This document shows, one piece after another, positions 8,420 through 17,975 of a stretch of DNA of 64,000 bases. Made by a program: the position numbers and the translations under genes. The notes beneath the pieces are model-generated. The model was not told the DNA's origin. It worked only from the letters and a program-made list of their open reading frames with translations, and searched no databases. Source of the stretch: CAYSJU01 sp964431495 (GTDB lineage Bacteria > Omnitrophota > Gorgyraeia > Tantalellales > Tantalellaceae); assembly GCA_964431495.1 (NCBI GenBank), contig CAYSJU010000002.1, positions 1 to 64,000 on the forward strand. Reading direction: 5' to 3'. Position 1 is the first letter of the stretch. Each line of letters begins with the position of its first letter.

Positions 8420-8962
8420 TTATCCGACAAACGACATCCCCTTTTCAATGGCCCTTATATTCGCAGGGATGATCTCTTTTCTGCTGCCGGACATCTCTTC
8501 TATGATATTTATCAGTAATTTTTTATCGAATATTTTTTTCTTTGCGGCATAGATCCCCGCAGCAATTATATTGGCAACCCTGATATTGCCGAGTGATATC
8601 GCTTCATCCGTAAGCGGCACCTCCATGACCTCGATATCCTTTCTTCCAGGCCTCCGGTCACTGATAGAGGTATTCAATATCAAAAACCCGCCCGGCACGA
8701 TCCTGTCCTCGAATTTATCAAGAGACGCCCCGTTCATGATGATAGCCGTATCCGTTGAAGAAATAACTGGATCCGCTATAAGGTCAGAACTTATCCGGAC
8801 AGAGACATTAGCTGTTCCCCCGCGGACCTCGGCCCCGTATGACGGAAGCCACGTCACATTCAGGCCCTGCTTCATCCCGGCATTGGCGAGAAACTTGCCA
8901 AGCACCATGATGCCCTGGCCGCCGAACCCGGCGCATAATATTGATTCGTTTATGTCCTTCAT
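8420..8962 (-). CDS. korC: 2-oxoacid:ferredoxin oxidoreductase, gamma subunit
   Basis: 180 residues. It has the gamma-subunit signature CAGFGGQGIMVLGKFLA at the N terminus and the conserved SYGAEVRGGTANV segment. It is the fourth gene of a ferredoxin-alpha-beta-gamma set (10917-11147 to here), the order seen in KOR/VOR enzymes. These decarboxylate 2-oxoglutarate or branched-chain 2-oxoacids to acyl-CoA while reducing ferredoxin. The alpha subunit resembles VorB-type proteins, so vorC is an equally good name; substrate cannot be read from sequence. A 76-nt gap separates it from the beta subunit. Confidence 0.88.
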   Translation of the reverse strand: MKDINESILCAGFGGQGIMVLGKFLANAGMKQGLNVTWLPSYGAEVRGGTANVSVRISSDLIADPVISSTDTAIIMNGASLDKFEDRIVPGGFLILNTSISDRRPGRKDIEVMEVPLTDEAISLGNIRVANIIAAGIYAAKKKIFDKKLLINIIEEMSGSRKEIIPANIRAIEKGMSFVG

Positions 8963-9038
8963 CTTATAGTTATGAGTTCATAGACTATTGGTCTGTCAAC
9001 GATAAAATGAGGGTAATAGATCCCTCGACTCGCTCATT

Positions 9039-9770
9039 TCATTCCTTTATAACCCCCAGCGGATATTCCTTGACGACTTCCTCCTCGATCCGTTTCATTG
9101 CCTTGAACGGCGTTAACCCCCAGTATGTAGGGCATGGAGAGATGACTTCTACCATTGAAAAACCTTTCCTCTCCAGCTGGAGCTGGAAAGATCTTTTTAT
9201 CGCCTTCTTCGCATTAAAGACCTCCCTTGGCGAATAGACAGACGTTCTCTCCAGATACACGACCCCTGGCAGAACCGCCATCATCTCCATGATCTTCAAA
9301 GGGTACCCTTCCTTCTCCGCCCTGCGTGTGAACTGGCTCGTTGCCGTTGTCTGGCCGAGAAGAGTCGTAGGGGCCATCTGCCCCCCTGTCATCCCGTATA
9401 CCCCGTTATTCACGAAGATAACCGAAATGTTTTCCCCTCTGTTACCAGTGTGGATTATCTCCGCCGTGCCGATAGCCGCAAGGTCCCCGTCCCCCTGATA
9501 GGTAAAAACCAACCTGTCTGGCAGAACCCTTTTTATGCCTGTTGCCACTGCGGGAGTCCGGCCGTGAGCAGCTTCGGCCGTGTCAAAGTCCCAGTAATCA
9601 TAGGCCAGGACAGCACAGCCGACAGGGGCCACCGCAACTGTCCCCTCCCGCACACCAAGTTCATCGATGACTTCGCAGATAAGACGGTGAATAATCCCAT
9701 GTCCGCACCCCGGACAGTAATGCGTTCTAACATCTTTCATGGATTCAGGTTTGGTAAACGTCTTTGCCAT
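9039..9770 (-). CDS. korB: 2-oxoacid:ferredoxin oxidoreductase, beta subunit (TPP-binding)
   Basis: A cytosolic catalytic subunit of about 243 residues that binds thiamine diphosphate. It shows the CPGCGHGI segment, GCAVLAYDYWDFDTAEAAHGR and the TPP/Mg motif GDGDLAAIGTAEIIH...NNGVYGMTGGQ. The start was set at the ATG at 9770 because AGGATAG lies upstream. An in-frame TTG at 9791, overlapping the alpha gene stop, is possible. It functions with the alpha, gamma and ferredoxin subunits encoded on either side. Confidence 0.92.
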   Translation of the reverse strand: MAKTFTKPESMKDVRTHYCPGCGHGIIHRLICEVIDELGVREGTVAVAPVGCAVLAYDYWDFDTAEAAHGRTPAVATGIKRVLPDRLVFTYQGDGDLAAIGTAEIIHTGNRGENISVIFVNNGVYGMTGGQMAPTTLLGQTTATSQFTRRAEKEGYPLKIMEMMAVLPGVVYLERTSVYSPREVFNAKKAIKRSFQLQLERKGFSMVEVISPCPTYWGLTPFKAMKRIEEEVVKEYPLGVIKE

Positions 9771-9787
9771 AATATGATCTATCCTGT

Positions 9788-10840
9788 TCAAAGCTCCTTT
9801 ATCTTCTCTAGTATTGCCGCTTCCGTTGGAACACCTCCGCCCATGCGCCCATAAAAAGAGACCATCCTGTCATCCTGAACAGCGAGCCTGACGTCCTCCA
9901 CCATCTGTCCGGCACTCATCTCAACGACAAGAAATTTGAGACCCTTTTCGGCCAGTTTCCTGATCTCCTTATATGGGAACGGCCATAATGCCATAGGACG
10001 CACAAGCCCGACCTTTTCTCCCGTTTTTCTGAGGCGTTCGACACACGCACGCGTTATTCTGCTTGTCGAACCGTAAGCGACAACGATTTTTTCAGCGTCG
10101 TCAACCTTGTACATCTCAACCGATACCTCTTTATCCTCGATCTCTTTATATTTTTTTTGTAATTTCTTATTGTGTTCCTCAAGCGATGTCTTCCCAGTCC
10201 CCAGCAAAAGGCTCTTTATGCTTTGCGCTTCCCGCCCCTTAGCGCCCGTCAGCGCCCATGGCTTAGGAATTACCGGACAAGGTTTTATATTCTCGTCAAA
10301 TTCAAGCGGCTCCATCATCTGGCCGAGCATGCCATCCGCGAGGATCATGACAGGTACACGGTATTTATCCGCCAGGCAGAAGGCGTCATAGGTGAAATCG
10401 AACATTTCCTGCACGCTTGCCGGAGCGGTGACGATAATATGATAATCGCCATGGCCCCCACCCTTGGTGGACTGGAAATAGTCTCCCTGTGCCGGAGCTA
10501 TATTACCCAGACCTGGGCCTCCACGCATGACATTGACGATCACCGCCGGAAGTTCAGCTCCCACAAGATACGAAATACCTTCCTGTTTAAGGCTTATGCC
10601 CGGACTTGAAGAACTGGTCATGGCCCAGGCGCCGACCAGTGAAGCGCCGAAGACCATGCTTACGGCCGCGAGCTCGCTCTCCGCCTGTATAAAGGTGCCT
10701 CCCTCTTCTTCCATCCTGCGGGACATGTAAGCGGTAAGTTCATTCTGCGGCGTGATAGGATATCCCGCATAGAACCTGCACCCGGCGCGCACAGCACCTT
10801 CACCGCAAGCCTCGTTCCCAGTTGATAGATATTTCATCAT
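9788..10840 (-). CDS. korA: 2-oxoacid:ferredoxin oxidoreductase, alpha subunit (VorB-like)
   Basis: About 350 residues. It contains the pyruvate-ferredoxin-oxidoreductase domain I signature GYPITPQNELTAYM, then QAESELAAVSMVFGAS, MTSSSSPGISLKQEG and GGPGLGNIAPAQGDYF. Domain II follows near residue 250 (VAYGSTSRITRACVE). The close match to the consensus of 3-methyl-2-oxobutanoate (VorB-type) enzymes suggests branched-chain 2-oxoacids, but 2-oxoglutarate cannot be excluded. The start is uncertain: tandem ATGs at 10840/10837 and a TTG at 10849, with no strong ribosome site. Confidence 0.9.
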   Translation of the reverse strand: MMKYLSTGNEACGEGAVRAGCRFYAGYPITPQNELTAYMSRRMEEEGGTFIQAESELAAVSMVFGASLVGAWAMTSSSSPGISLKQEGISYLVGAELPAVIVNVMRGGPGLGNIAPAQGDYFQSTKGGGHGDYHIIVTAPASVQEMFDFTYDAFCLADKYRVPVMILADGMLGQMMEPLEFDENIKPCPVIPKPWALTGAKGREAQSIKSLLLGTGKTSLEEHNKKLQKKYKEIEDKEVSVEMYKVDDAEKIVVAYGSTSRITRACVERLRKTGEKVGLVRPMALWPFPYKEIRKLAEKGLKFLVVEMSAGQMVEDVRLAVQDDRMVSFYGRMGGGVPTEAAILEKIKEL

Positions 10841-10916
10841 ATTAAACAATCATTTGATTCTCGATGCTCGATACTATATTCTCGATATTACTCCACATGC
10901 GAGAATCTAACGTCCT

Positions 10917-11147
10917 CTATTTCTTCGCCCCAATCTCGATCGCGCAATCCGGACACATTATAAAACACAATCCACAACCCGTGCATTTCTCGGGCTGCTT
11001 TAACTCCACGTATCTAAGTCCCTTCTCATTGACTCCTCTTGAAATGGACAAAGCTCCAGCGGGGCATACTTCCACGCACAGGAGGCAGCCCTTGCATCTT
11101 TCTTTATCTATCTTCAGTCCTGATCTGTTCCTGATCTTCTCTTTCAT
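10917..11147 (-). CDS. korD: Ferredoxin-type delta subunit, two [4Fe-4S] clusters
   Basis: A protein of 76 residues with two CxxCxxCxxxCP-type cluster motifs: CKGCLLCVEVCP and CTGCGLCFIMCP. This is the electron-carrying subunit of the oxidoreductase encoded directly downstream (alpha at 10840). It starts 2 nt after the dxs stop codon, so it is probably cotranscribed with dxs. The arrangement couples oxoacid oxidation to low-potential ferredoxin. Confidence 0.9.
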   Translation of the reverse strand: MKEKIRNRSGLKIDKERCKGCLLCVEVCPAGALSISRGVNEKGLRYVELKQPEKCTGCGLCFIMCPDCAIEIGAKK

Positions 11148-11149
11148 GT

Positions 11150-13024
11150 TTAGAATAACTCGGCTTTTATGGTTGCTGTAATCTCGTCGGGGGTAAGGTG
11201 ATATTTCCTCAAAAGCTCTTCCCTGGCCCCATGCTCGATGAACTCATCAGGCAGGCCCAGGCATTTGACCTTAACACCGCTGACATTTTCCCGTTCGAAA
11301 AATTCCAGGACAGCGCTTCCGAACCCTCCGGTGACTATGCCTTCTTCAATGGTAACCACTTTCTTCGTGCTATTGCAAACTTCTTCCAGCATATCGCGGT
11401 CGAGAGGCTTGATAAACCTGGCATTCACGACCGATATCTCTTTCCCTTCTCTGGATAAAAGTTCCGCGACTTCAAGGGCCGTGTTCACCATGCTTCCCAC
11501 AGCAAGAATGGCCAGCTCCCTGCCCTCTCTGAGTCTCTCGGATCTCCCAAACTCGAGCGGGGCATAAAAAGACAAGCCGATGAACTGCTGCGCGAAATCA
11601 CGCGGATACCTTATCGCAACCGGCCTGCTGTATTCCAGCGCGCTCTCCATCATTGATTCCAGTTCCACGCCGTCTTTCGGCGCCATCACTATGAAATGCG
11701 GAACGCTCCGCATGTAGGCCATATCAAATACCCCGTGATGAGTAGGGCCGTCCTTACCGACCAGCCCGGCCCTGTCCATGCAGAAAACAACGGGAAGATC
11801 CTGGAGCGCTACGTCATGTATGATCTGGTCATACGAACGCTGAAGAAAAGTTGAATAAATCGCCACAACGGGTTTCAATCCGCCTTTAGCCAGTCCCGCC
11901 GCGAACGTGACCGCGTGTTCCTCGGTGATCCCGACGTCATAAAAACGATCGGGGAACTTTTCAGCGAACTTGCACAGACCCGTGCCGTCCTTCATCGCCG
12001 CCGTGATCGCGACAATTTTTTTGTCCATTTCACCAAGCTTCACCATCTTCTCCCCGAAGTGCTGGGTGAAAGTTTTTTTATCCTCTTCCTCGCGCGGCAC
12101 CTTTGCTGTCCCTACATCAAACGAAGTTACTCCATGGAACTTCGTCGGATCTTCTTCCGCACCGTTGTATCCCTTTCCCTTCCGGGTGATAACGTGTATA
12201 AAAACAGGTGCTTTCAGGGAAAAGGTGTTATTGAATATCGATATCAACTGCGCGATATCATGCCCGTCTATCGGGCCGAAATAGCGGTATCCCAACTCTT
12301 CAAACAGGATACCCGGGACCAGAAGGTTCTTTATTCCTTCCTCGAACTTCTTTACTGCCTTGACCGCCTTGTGGCCCAGCTTGGGGATGCTTTTGACTAT
12401 CTTTTCAGCCTCTCCCCTGACCCTGTTGTAAAGAGGATTGGTTATGACCTTGTTCAGATACCGGCTCATGGCGCCCACGGGCGCGGAGATGGAACGTTCG
12501 TTGTCGTTCAATATTACGATCAAATTAGTTCCCCTGTGCCCGGCATGGTTCAGACCCTCAAACGCCAGGCCGCTTGAAAGAGACGCGTCGCCTATAACCG
12601 CGGCCACTTTATTCTTTTTACCCCTGAGGTCCCTGGCGCAGGCCATGCCAAGCGCGGACGATATAGAGGTCGCGGCGTGCCCGCAGGTGAACTGGTCATG
12701 TTTGCTTTCATCCTTATTGGGAAATCCGCTCAAACCGCCCATTTCCCTTAGAGTGTCGAAATTCTTTCTCCTCCCGGTAAGAAGCTTGTGCGCGTAACTC
12801 TGGTGCCCGACATCCCATAATATCTTGTCCTTGGGACTTTCCAGGCAATAATGAAGGGCGATGGTCAGCTCCACTACACCGAGGCTGGGGGCGAGATGCC
12901 CGCCTTTCCGGGAAGTGGTGTCTATGATCTTTCCCCGTATCTCAGCGGCGAGTTTATTCAACTGTTTGATGTTCAGTTTCTTGACATCCGCCGGCGATGA
13001 TATCTGGTCCAGATATTTATACAT
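11150..13024 (-). CDS. dxs: 1-deoxy-D-xylulose-5-phosphate synthase
   Basis: Thiamine-dependent first enzyme of the methylerythritol phosphate isoprenoid pathway. It joins pyruvate and glyceraldehyde 3-phosphate. The 624-residue length is normal. The TPP-binding segment AVIGDASLSSGLAFEGLNHAG is near residues 150-170. The transketolase pyrimidine domain carries the catalytic Glu region DVGITEEHAVTFAAGLAKGG, and a transketolase C-terminal domain ends the protein. It starts 11 nt after xseB, a neighbour combination (xseA-xseB-dxs) common in bacteria. Confidence 0.97.
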   Translation of the reverse strand: MYKYLDQISSPADVKKLNIKQLNKLAAEIRGKIIDTTSRKGGHLAPSLGVVELTIALHYCLESPKDKILWDVGHQSYAHKLLTGRRKNFDTLREMGGLSGFPNKDESKHDQFTCGHAATSISSALGMACARDLRGKKNKVAAVIGDASLSSGLAFEGLNHAGHRGTNLIVILNDNERSISAPVGAMSRYLNKVITNPLYNRVRGEAEKIVKSIPKLGHKAVKAVKKFEEGIKNLLVPGILFEELGYRYFGPIDGHDIAQLISIFNNTFSLKAPVFIHVITRKGKGYNGAEEDPTKFHGVTSFDVGTAKVPREEEDKKTFTQHFGEKMVKLGEMDKKIVAITAAMKDGTGLCKFAEKFPDRFYDVGITEEHAVTFAAGLAKGGLKPVVAIYSTFLQRSYDQIIHDVALQDLPVVFCMDRAGLVGKDGPTHHGVFDMAYMRSVPHFIVMAPKDGVELESMMESALEYSRPVAIRYPRDFAQQFIGLSFYAPLEFGRSERLREGRELAILAVGSMVNTALEVAELLSREGKEISVVNARFIKPLDRDMLEEVCNSTKKVVTIEEGIVTGGFGSAVLEFFERENVSGVKVKCLGLPDEFIEHGAREELLRKYHLTPDEITATIKAELF

Positions 13025-13035
13025 ATTCTTTTAGG

Positions 13036-13260
13036 TTAAATTTTTTCGAAATCTTTCTTCGTAAATTTCCCGTCTTTACCTTTAGTAAGGACCTCGATCT
13101 TCTGCCTGGCTTTTTCCAGCTTTTCCTGGCACATTCTCGCCAGCTTGATCCCCTCTTCATACTTTTTAAGCGAAGCGTCCAGGGGAATATCCCCGGCTTC
13201 CAGTTCATCCACTATCTTCTCGAGCTTCTCCATCGCCTTTTCAAACGAGATCTCTTTCAT
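13036..13260 (-). CDS. xseB: Exodeoxyribonuclease VII small subunit
   Basis: A protein of 74 residues with the XseB helix-turn-helix pattern SFEKAMEKLEKIVDELEAGDIPLDASLKKYEEG. It assembles on the large subunit XseA to make the single-strand-specific exonuclease. The start was chosen at 13260 because GGGGGAG lies 7 nt upstream. A longer frame reaching 13359 would overlap xseA by 62 nt and lacks a ribosome site. Confidence 0.93.
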   Translation of the reverse strand: MKEISFEKAMEKLEKIVDELEAGDIPLDASLKKYEEGIKLARMCQEKLEKARQKIEVLTKGKDGKFTKKDFEKI

Positions 13261-13297
13261 ATTCACTCCCCCCATGCGCCTTGCCCCATGCCCTTGT

Positions 13298-14557
13298 CTA
13301 TTCCTCCGGCTCGGCGCTTCCATTGCCTGTTCCTTCCACTCGACTCGACACTTCTCCATTACTGAGCCGCGTCAACAGCCTGTCACCGGCTTTTACCCCT
13401 TTGATATTCTTGACCACCCTGCCGCCCCTGAACGTAATGCTGTACCCGCGGTTCAACACGGAAAGGGGGCTCAGCGCTTCCAGCTTTCCGGAAAGCGCGG
13501 CAAACGCGCTTTCTCCCAGTTCCACGTAATGAGCCATTTTAATACGCGCCCTCCTTCCCAGGTCGTCCACCTGCTGCCCCAGCTGCAGGACAACATTGAC
13601 CGGTTCCCGCAGCACGTAGCTCTCTTTAAGGCTCCTGAGTTTTGCTCCGGCCATGTCCAGTCTCGACTTCATCGCTGTTTCCGATCTATCACTGAAAGCT
13701 CTGACGCGTCCAGTGAGTTCGTCCTTTTCCGGTATTACCAGTTCCGCGGCCGCCGAAGGAGTAGCCGCCCGGCGATCCGCCACAAAATCGGATATTGTAT
13801 AATCGATCTCGTGGCCCACGGCGCTTATTACCGGTATTTCGGAAGCGAATATGGCCCTGGCAACCGCCTCCTCATTGAACGCCCACAGGTCTTCAAGGCT
13901 TCCTCCGCCCCTCCCGATAATAATAACATCTACTGGGTTTTCTTTCAACCCGGCATCTATCAGATATCGGTTGTATTCGTTCAGGTCACGGATAGCCTGC
14001 GCTATTTCGTCCCTGGCTTCATCTCCCTGGACTTTTACCGGGCATATGGTGATCTCCATGTTCGAGAACCTGCGGCGCGCTACCTTTAAAACATCACGGA
14101 TAGCCGCGCCAGTGGCCGATGTTACGACGCCCACGCGCATTGGTAAAAAGGGTGTGGCCCTTTTCCGCTCTTCCTCGAACAACCCCTCCTTCTGAAGCTT
14201 CTTTTTGAGCTGTTCAAACGCCACAAAAAGCGCGCCTTTGCCCTGGGGTTCGATAATCTCCGCATAAAGCTGATACTGGCCCTGTTTATCATAAACGCCT
14301 ATCCTGCCGAAACACAGAACGTGCATCCCGTCCTCTATTTCAAACTTCCGACGGGAATTAGCGCTTCGGAACATGACACATTTTAACATGCTGCTCTCGT
14401 CTTTCAGGCTGAAATAAACGTGCCCCGATGAAGGCGACCTGAAATTCGAGACCTCTCCCTCGACCCAGACCTCGGGAAATTTATCTTCCAGAATAAAGCG
14501 GATATCCCTTGTTAATCCGGTAACCGAGTAGACATGTGTTTTTTCGTCAACGGGCAT
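13298..14557 (-). CDS. xseA: Exodeoxyribonuclease VII large subunit
   Basis: A protein of 419 residues, usual length. The N-terminal OB fold (VWVEGEVSNFRSPSSGHVYFSLKD) binds DNA. The catalytic domain has GVVTSATGAAIRDVL, then IIIGRGGGSLEDLWAFN and AVGHEIDYTISDFVADRRAATPS. A coiled-coil region carries the small subunits. It forms a run with ymdB upstream (1-nt gap) and xseB/dxs downstream. Confidence 0.96.
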   Translation of the reverse strand: MPVDEKTHVYSVTGLTRDIRFILEDKFPEVWVEGEVSNFRSPSSGHVYFSLKDESSMLKCVMFRSANSRRKFEIEDGMHVLCFGRIGVYDKQGQYQLYAEIIEPQGKGALFVAFEQLKKKLQKEGLFEEERKRATPFLPMRVGVVTSATGAAIRDVLKVARRRFSNMEITICPVKVQGDEARDEIAQAIRDLNEYNRYLIDAGLKENPVDVIIIGRGGGSLEDLWAFNEEAVARAIFASEIPVISAVGHEIDYTISDFVADRRAATPSAAAELVIPEKDELTGRVRAFSDRSETAMKSRLDMAGAKLRSLKESYVLREPVNVVLQLGQQVDDLGRRARIKMAHYVELGESAFAALSGKLEALSPLSVLNRGYSITFRGGRVVKNIKGVKAGDRLLTRLSNGEVSSRVEGTGNGSAEPEE

Positions 14558-14558
14558 C

Positions 14559-15338
14559 TTACTGTATCTTCTCCTGCACCCTTTTTATCCCCAGCGCCTT
14601 TCCCGTGTTCTCGTCTATCTCAACCATCACACCGTGCATCTGGGCATCGTCCGTTGCCATCTCAAAACGCGTGGGCAATTGCGTCACAAAACGTTCTATG
14701 ACCTGTTCTTTTTTTCGGCCGATAACTGAATCGTACGGCCCGGTCATCCCGCAATCAGTGATGTACGCGGTGCCTTTCGGAAGGACTTTTTCGTCAGCTG
14801 TCTGTATATGGGTATGGGTCCCTATCATGGCGCTTACCAGCCCGTCTAAAAACCACCCCATCGCCACTTTCTCGCTCGTCGCCTCGGCATGTATATCCAC
14901 GATTATTACGGGAGTCTCGGCGGAAAGCCTTTCTATCTCTTCTTTGACCCTTACAAATGGACATTCCACGGCTTCCATAAAGACCCGGCCAATAATGTTT
15001 ATTACGGCGACCTTGATCCCCTTCGCTTCCACGAGGGTCGAGCCCTGTCCAGGTACGCCACGGGGATAGTTCGCTGGCCGTATAAGCTTATCCGTCCGGT
15101 TAATGTAATCGTATATTTCCCTTCTTTTCCATATATGATCCCCTGAAGTCATCACGTCTATACCGCTTTTAAAAAGCTGTTCCGCGACCTTGGGCGTTAC
15201 CCCGCTCCCGCCTGCCGCATTCTCCCCGTTGGCTATAACAAAGTCTATAGCGTTCTTTTTTCTGTAGCCGGGAAGTATCTCCCCCACTATGTCCCTGCCC
15301 GGACGGCCGACTATATCACCTAAAAATAATATTTTCAT
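14559..15338 (-). CDS. ymdB: YmdB-family metallophosphoesterase (TIGR00282)
   Basis: A protein of 259 residues. The YmdB/Drp35-type dinuclear metal motifs are all present: LFLGDIVGRPGRD, IANGENAAGG, SGDHIW, DIHAEATSEK and GTHTHIQTADE. Family members hydrolyse 2',3'-cyclic nucleotides, and Bacillus YmdB influences motility and biofilm genes. It lies immediately downstream of rny (14-nt gap), the same pairing as in Firmicutes, which supports the assignment. An AGGA ribosome site precedes the ATG. Confidence 0.93.
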   Translation of the reverse strand: MKILFLGDIVGRPGRDIVGEILPGYRKKNAIDFVIANGENAAGGSGVTPKVAEQLFKSGIDVMTSGDHIWKRREIYDYINRTDKLIRPANYPRGVPGQGSTLVEAKGIKVAVINIIGRVFMEAVECPFVRVKEEIERLSAETPVIIVDIHAEATSEKVAMGWFLDGLVSAMIGTHTHIQTADEKVLPKGTAYITDCGMTGPYDSVIGRKKEQVIERFVTQLPTRFEMATDDAQMHGVMVEIDENTGKALGIKRVQEKIQ

Positions 15339-15352
15339 ATCCTCGCCTTGAT

Positions 15353-16924
15353 TTATTTAGCGTATTCGATGGACCTGGTCTCACGTATCACGACCACTTT
15401 TATCTGTCCCGGATACTGCAGTTCATTCTCGATCCTCTTCTTTATCTCCATAGCTACCACAGCGGTCTTGGCGTCATCGACCCTGGACGGCTGCACCATG
15501 ATGCGTATCTCCCGTCCCGCCTGGATCGCGTAAGTCTTTTCAACGCCTTCAAACGAATTGGCTATACCCTCGAGGTCCTCCAGCCTCTTTATATAGGACT
15601 CGAGCGTCTCTTTTCTGGCCCCAGGACGGCTGGCGCTTACCGCGTCCGCGGCCTGGGCCAGCACGGCCAGAAGTGTCCTTGGGTCTACGTCCCCGTGGTG
15701 GGCTTCTATCGCGTGCACTATGATCTCGGGCTCCCCGTATTTCTTTGCGAGTTCCGCTCCCAGTCTCGCGTGGGTGCCCTCCATCTCGTGAGAGACCGCT
15801 TTACCGATATCGTGCAGGATGCCTATACGCTTGGCCAGTTTGATATCCAGCCTGAGCTCCCCGGCCATTGTGGCCATAAGATAGGCTGTTTCCTTGCAAT
15901 GCTGCAGGACGTTCTGCCCGTAACTGGTGCGGAACTTCAGCTTTCCCAGCAGTTTGATGAGCTCACCGTGCACCCCGTGTATCCCCATATCAAGAAGCGT
16001 GTTCTCTCCTTCTTCTTTTACCAGGGCTTCCATCTCTTTCTTTGTCTTGGCCACTATCTCCTCGATACGTCCGGGATGTATCCTTCCGTCCTCTATCAGG
16101 GTCTCCAGTGACCGCTTGGCTATCTCCCTGCGATATTTGTCAAAACCCGATATAATAACGGCTTCCGGCGTATCATCGATGATCACATCGACCCCCGTGG
16201 CCATCTCCAGGGCGCGGATATTCCTTCCCTCCCTGCCTATTATCCTCCCTTTCATCTCTTCGGACGGCAGGTTGACCACACTTACCGTTGTGTCCACGGT
16301 GTGGTCAACGGCGCATTTCTGGATGGCAAGGCCGATGATCTTTCTCGCTTCCTTGTCCGCCTTCTCCTTGGACTCTTCCTGTGTTCTCCTTATCGCGTAA
16401 GCGGCTTCGTTCCTGGCGTCTTCTTCCATCTTTTTGACAAGCATGGTCTTGGCCTGCTCCCTGCTCATTCCCGATATCTTCTCAAGGCGGACCTTCTCTT
16501 CCTGAAGTAATTTATCAAGGTTGTGTTTCTGGCGGTTGACCTCGTCCCTTCTGTGGTTTACCTCCGATTCCGTTTTTTTAATATCCTTCCCTTTCTGCTC
16601 GATAAGTTCCACTTTTCTGTCAAGGTTCTCTTCCTTCTGTATCAGGCGCTTTTCCATCATCAGGAGCTCTCTCCTGCGTTCTTTTGATTCCTCCTCAAAT
16701 TCCGCGCGCATTTTCAGGAGCAGGTCCTTGGCCTCAAGCGCTGATTCCCTCTTCCGGCGTTCCGCTTCGACCTTTGACTGAGTTACAATGGTTTTCGCCC
16801 TGTTTTCAGCACGTTTTATCTTCATCTTCGCGGTATACTTCCTTACCACATAGCCGAGAAAAAAGAAAAAGAAACACCCTAAAAATGCAAATCCTACATG
16901 AGACACATTCATGTTAGCGTTCAT
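15353..16924 (-). CDS. rny: Ribonuclease Y
   Basis: Membrane-anchored endoribonuclease that starts mRNA decay, 523 residues. Domains in order: N-terminal transmembrane helix (about 8-26), a long charged coiled coil (about 35-200), a KH RNA-binding domain (KGRIIGREGRNIRALE) and an HD domain with the ILHDIGKAVSHEMEGTHA and AIEAHHGD metal ligands. A perfect AAGGAGG lies before the ATG. It is paired with ymdB downstream. The likely assembly point for an RNA degradosome is the inner membrane. Confidence 0.97.
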   Translation of the reverse strand: MNANMNVSHVGFAFLGCFFFFFLGYVVRKYTAKMKIKRAENRAKTIVTQSKVEAERRKRESALEAKDLLLKMRAEFEEESKERRRELLMMEKRLIQKEENLDRKVELIEQKGKDIKKTESEVNHRRDEVNRQKHNLDKLLQEEKVRLEKISGMSREQAKTMLVKKMEEDARNEAAYAIRRTQEESKEKADKEARKIIGLAIQKCAVDHTVDTTVSVVNLPSEEMKGRIIGREGRNIRALEMATGVDVIIDDTPEAVIISGFDKYRREIAKRSLETLIEDGRIHPGRIEEIVAKTKKEMEALVKEEGENTLLDMGIHGVHGELIKLLGKLKFRTSYGQNVLQHCKETAYLMATMAGELRLDIKLAKRIGILHDIGKAVSHEMEGTHARLGAELAKKYGEPEIIVHAIEAHHGDVDPRTLLAVLAQAADAVSASRPGARKETLESYIKRLEDLEGIANSFEGVEKTYAIQAGREIRIMVQPSRVDDAKTAVVAMEIKKRIENELQYPGQIKVVVIRETRSIEYAK

Positions 16925-16991
16925 TTATACCTCCTTGGCTGAGACACCATTGATCAAACGAAAATTAAAGAATGATTAGTTTTTTTCGGGG

Positions 16992-17561
16992 TCAATCCGT
17001 GATGACCATTGAGACAGGTCTATCATGGGGACACGATGGCAGGAAATCCACTATCTGGAATCGGAATGCTGGTCCAATTGTCTTTGCTGAAGATAATTCG
17101 GGCCTGGCCAGGAATCTGTCGTAATATCCCTTGCCCCTGCCAAGCCTCATGTTATTTTTGTCATATGCTATTCCAGGCACCACTATCAAATCTATCTCCT
17201 TCAAAGACACTTTCCGGGGCCCGTTTTTCGGTACGGAAATACCATGCGGGCCCTTCACGAGATCATCTATCGATTCAAGTTCTGAAGCGATTATAACTCG
17301 GTCTTTAGTATCGATAAATGGGACAACCATTCTCTTGCCCATTTCCAGCGATCTTTTGTTAAAATACCCGGTCTCCACCTCGGTTGGCAAAGAAATATAG
17401 GTCATTACTGTCTTGCTGGACCTGAACTCATCGCTGGAAAGGAGCTTTTCCTGAATCCTGCGGCTCCTCTCGCCTCTCAACGACGGAGCTTGCCCCTTTA
17501 ATTGTTCTATTAACTCCTTCCTGACATTATTTTTTAACGATCTAATATCGTCGAACTGCAC
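16992..17561 (-). CDS. 5-formyltetrahydrofolate cyclo-ligase
   Basis: About 189 residues. ATP-dependent conversion of 5-formyl-THF to 5,10-methenyl-THF. The family signature GRGKGYYDRFL is present, with the N-terminal VRKELIEQLKGQ and basic residues (RSRRIQEKL) that bind ATP. The start was set at the GTG at 17561 because GGAG lies 9 nt upstream. A TTG at 17576 would itself overlap that ribosome site. One-carbon folate repair fits with the glycine cleavage genes at the window end. Confidence 0.9.
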   Translation of the reverse strand: MQFDDIRSLKNNVRKELIEQLKGQAPSLRGERSRRIQEKLLSSDEFRSSKTVMTYISLPTEVETGYFNKRSLEMGKRMVVPFIDTKDRVIIASELESIDDLVKGPHGISVPKNGPRKVSLKEIDLIVVPGIAYDKNNMRLGRGKGYYDRFLARPELSSAKTIGPAFRFQIVDFLPSCPHDRPVSMVITD

Positions 17562-17611
17562 GTTATTATACTCCAAAGTTTCCCGGATGTATATGCCGAT
17601 TTTTTCAGCCT

Positions 17612-17830
17612 TTATACTGCTTCCACACCCTGGACTTCAGGGACTTCCTCCCTGATGGTCCGTTCAACCACAGATTTAACTGTTATCTGGCTCATCGGGC
17701 ATCCCCTGCAGGCCCCCTGGAGCCTTACTTTGACAATGCCGCCTTCCATTGAAACGAACTCTATGTCACCACCGTCCCGCTGAAGGGCGTGACGTATCTT
17801 TTCGATCACATTTTTTACCTTATCTTCCAT
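17612..17830 (-). CDS. NifU C-terminal-domain (NfuA-type) Fe-S carrier protein
   Basis: A protein of 72 residues made only of the NifU C-terminal domain. It shows IRHALQRDGGDIEFV and the cluster-binding CRGCPMSQITVKSVVE (CxxC). It probably delivers [4Fe-4S] clusters to client proteins, which are plentiful nearby (ferredoxin subunit, polyferredoxin). A GAGGAGG ribosome site lies before the ATG. The gap of about 145 nt upstream (17831-17975) holds nothing that I can identify. Confidence 0.9.
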   Translation of the reverse strand: MEDKVKNVIEKIRHALQRDGGDIEFVSMEGGIVKVRLQGACRGCPMSQITVKSVVERTIREEVPEVQGVEAV

Positions 17831-17975
17831 TTCGCCTCCTCGAAGCTGGACAATTCAAATAACAAGCCTATCCATTATATCCTTCTGGCCGAATAAGTCA
17901 ATCCTTCAATGGGAACGTTTCCCTTTGGCCTAACTTGTTGTATTCATTAAACTTGTATAGTGTCGTTTTTCGGAT

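Noticed and set aside
11915..12577. Long plus-strand open frames opposite dxs, pheT, gltX and the giant gene (for example 220 residues here)
   Set aside because: They are antisense shadows of clearly identified genes, with no family motifs and no ribosome sites.
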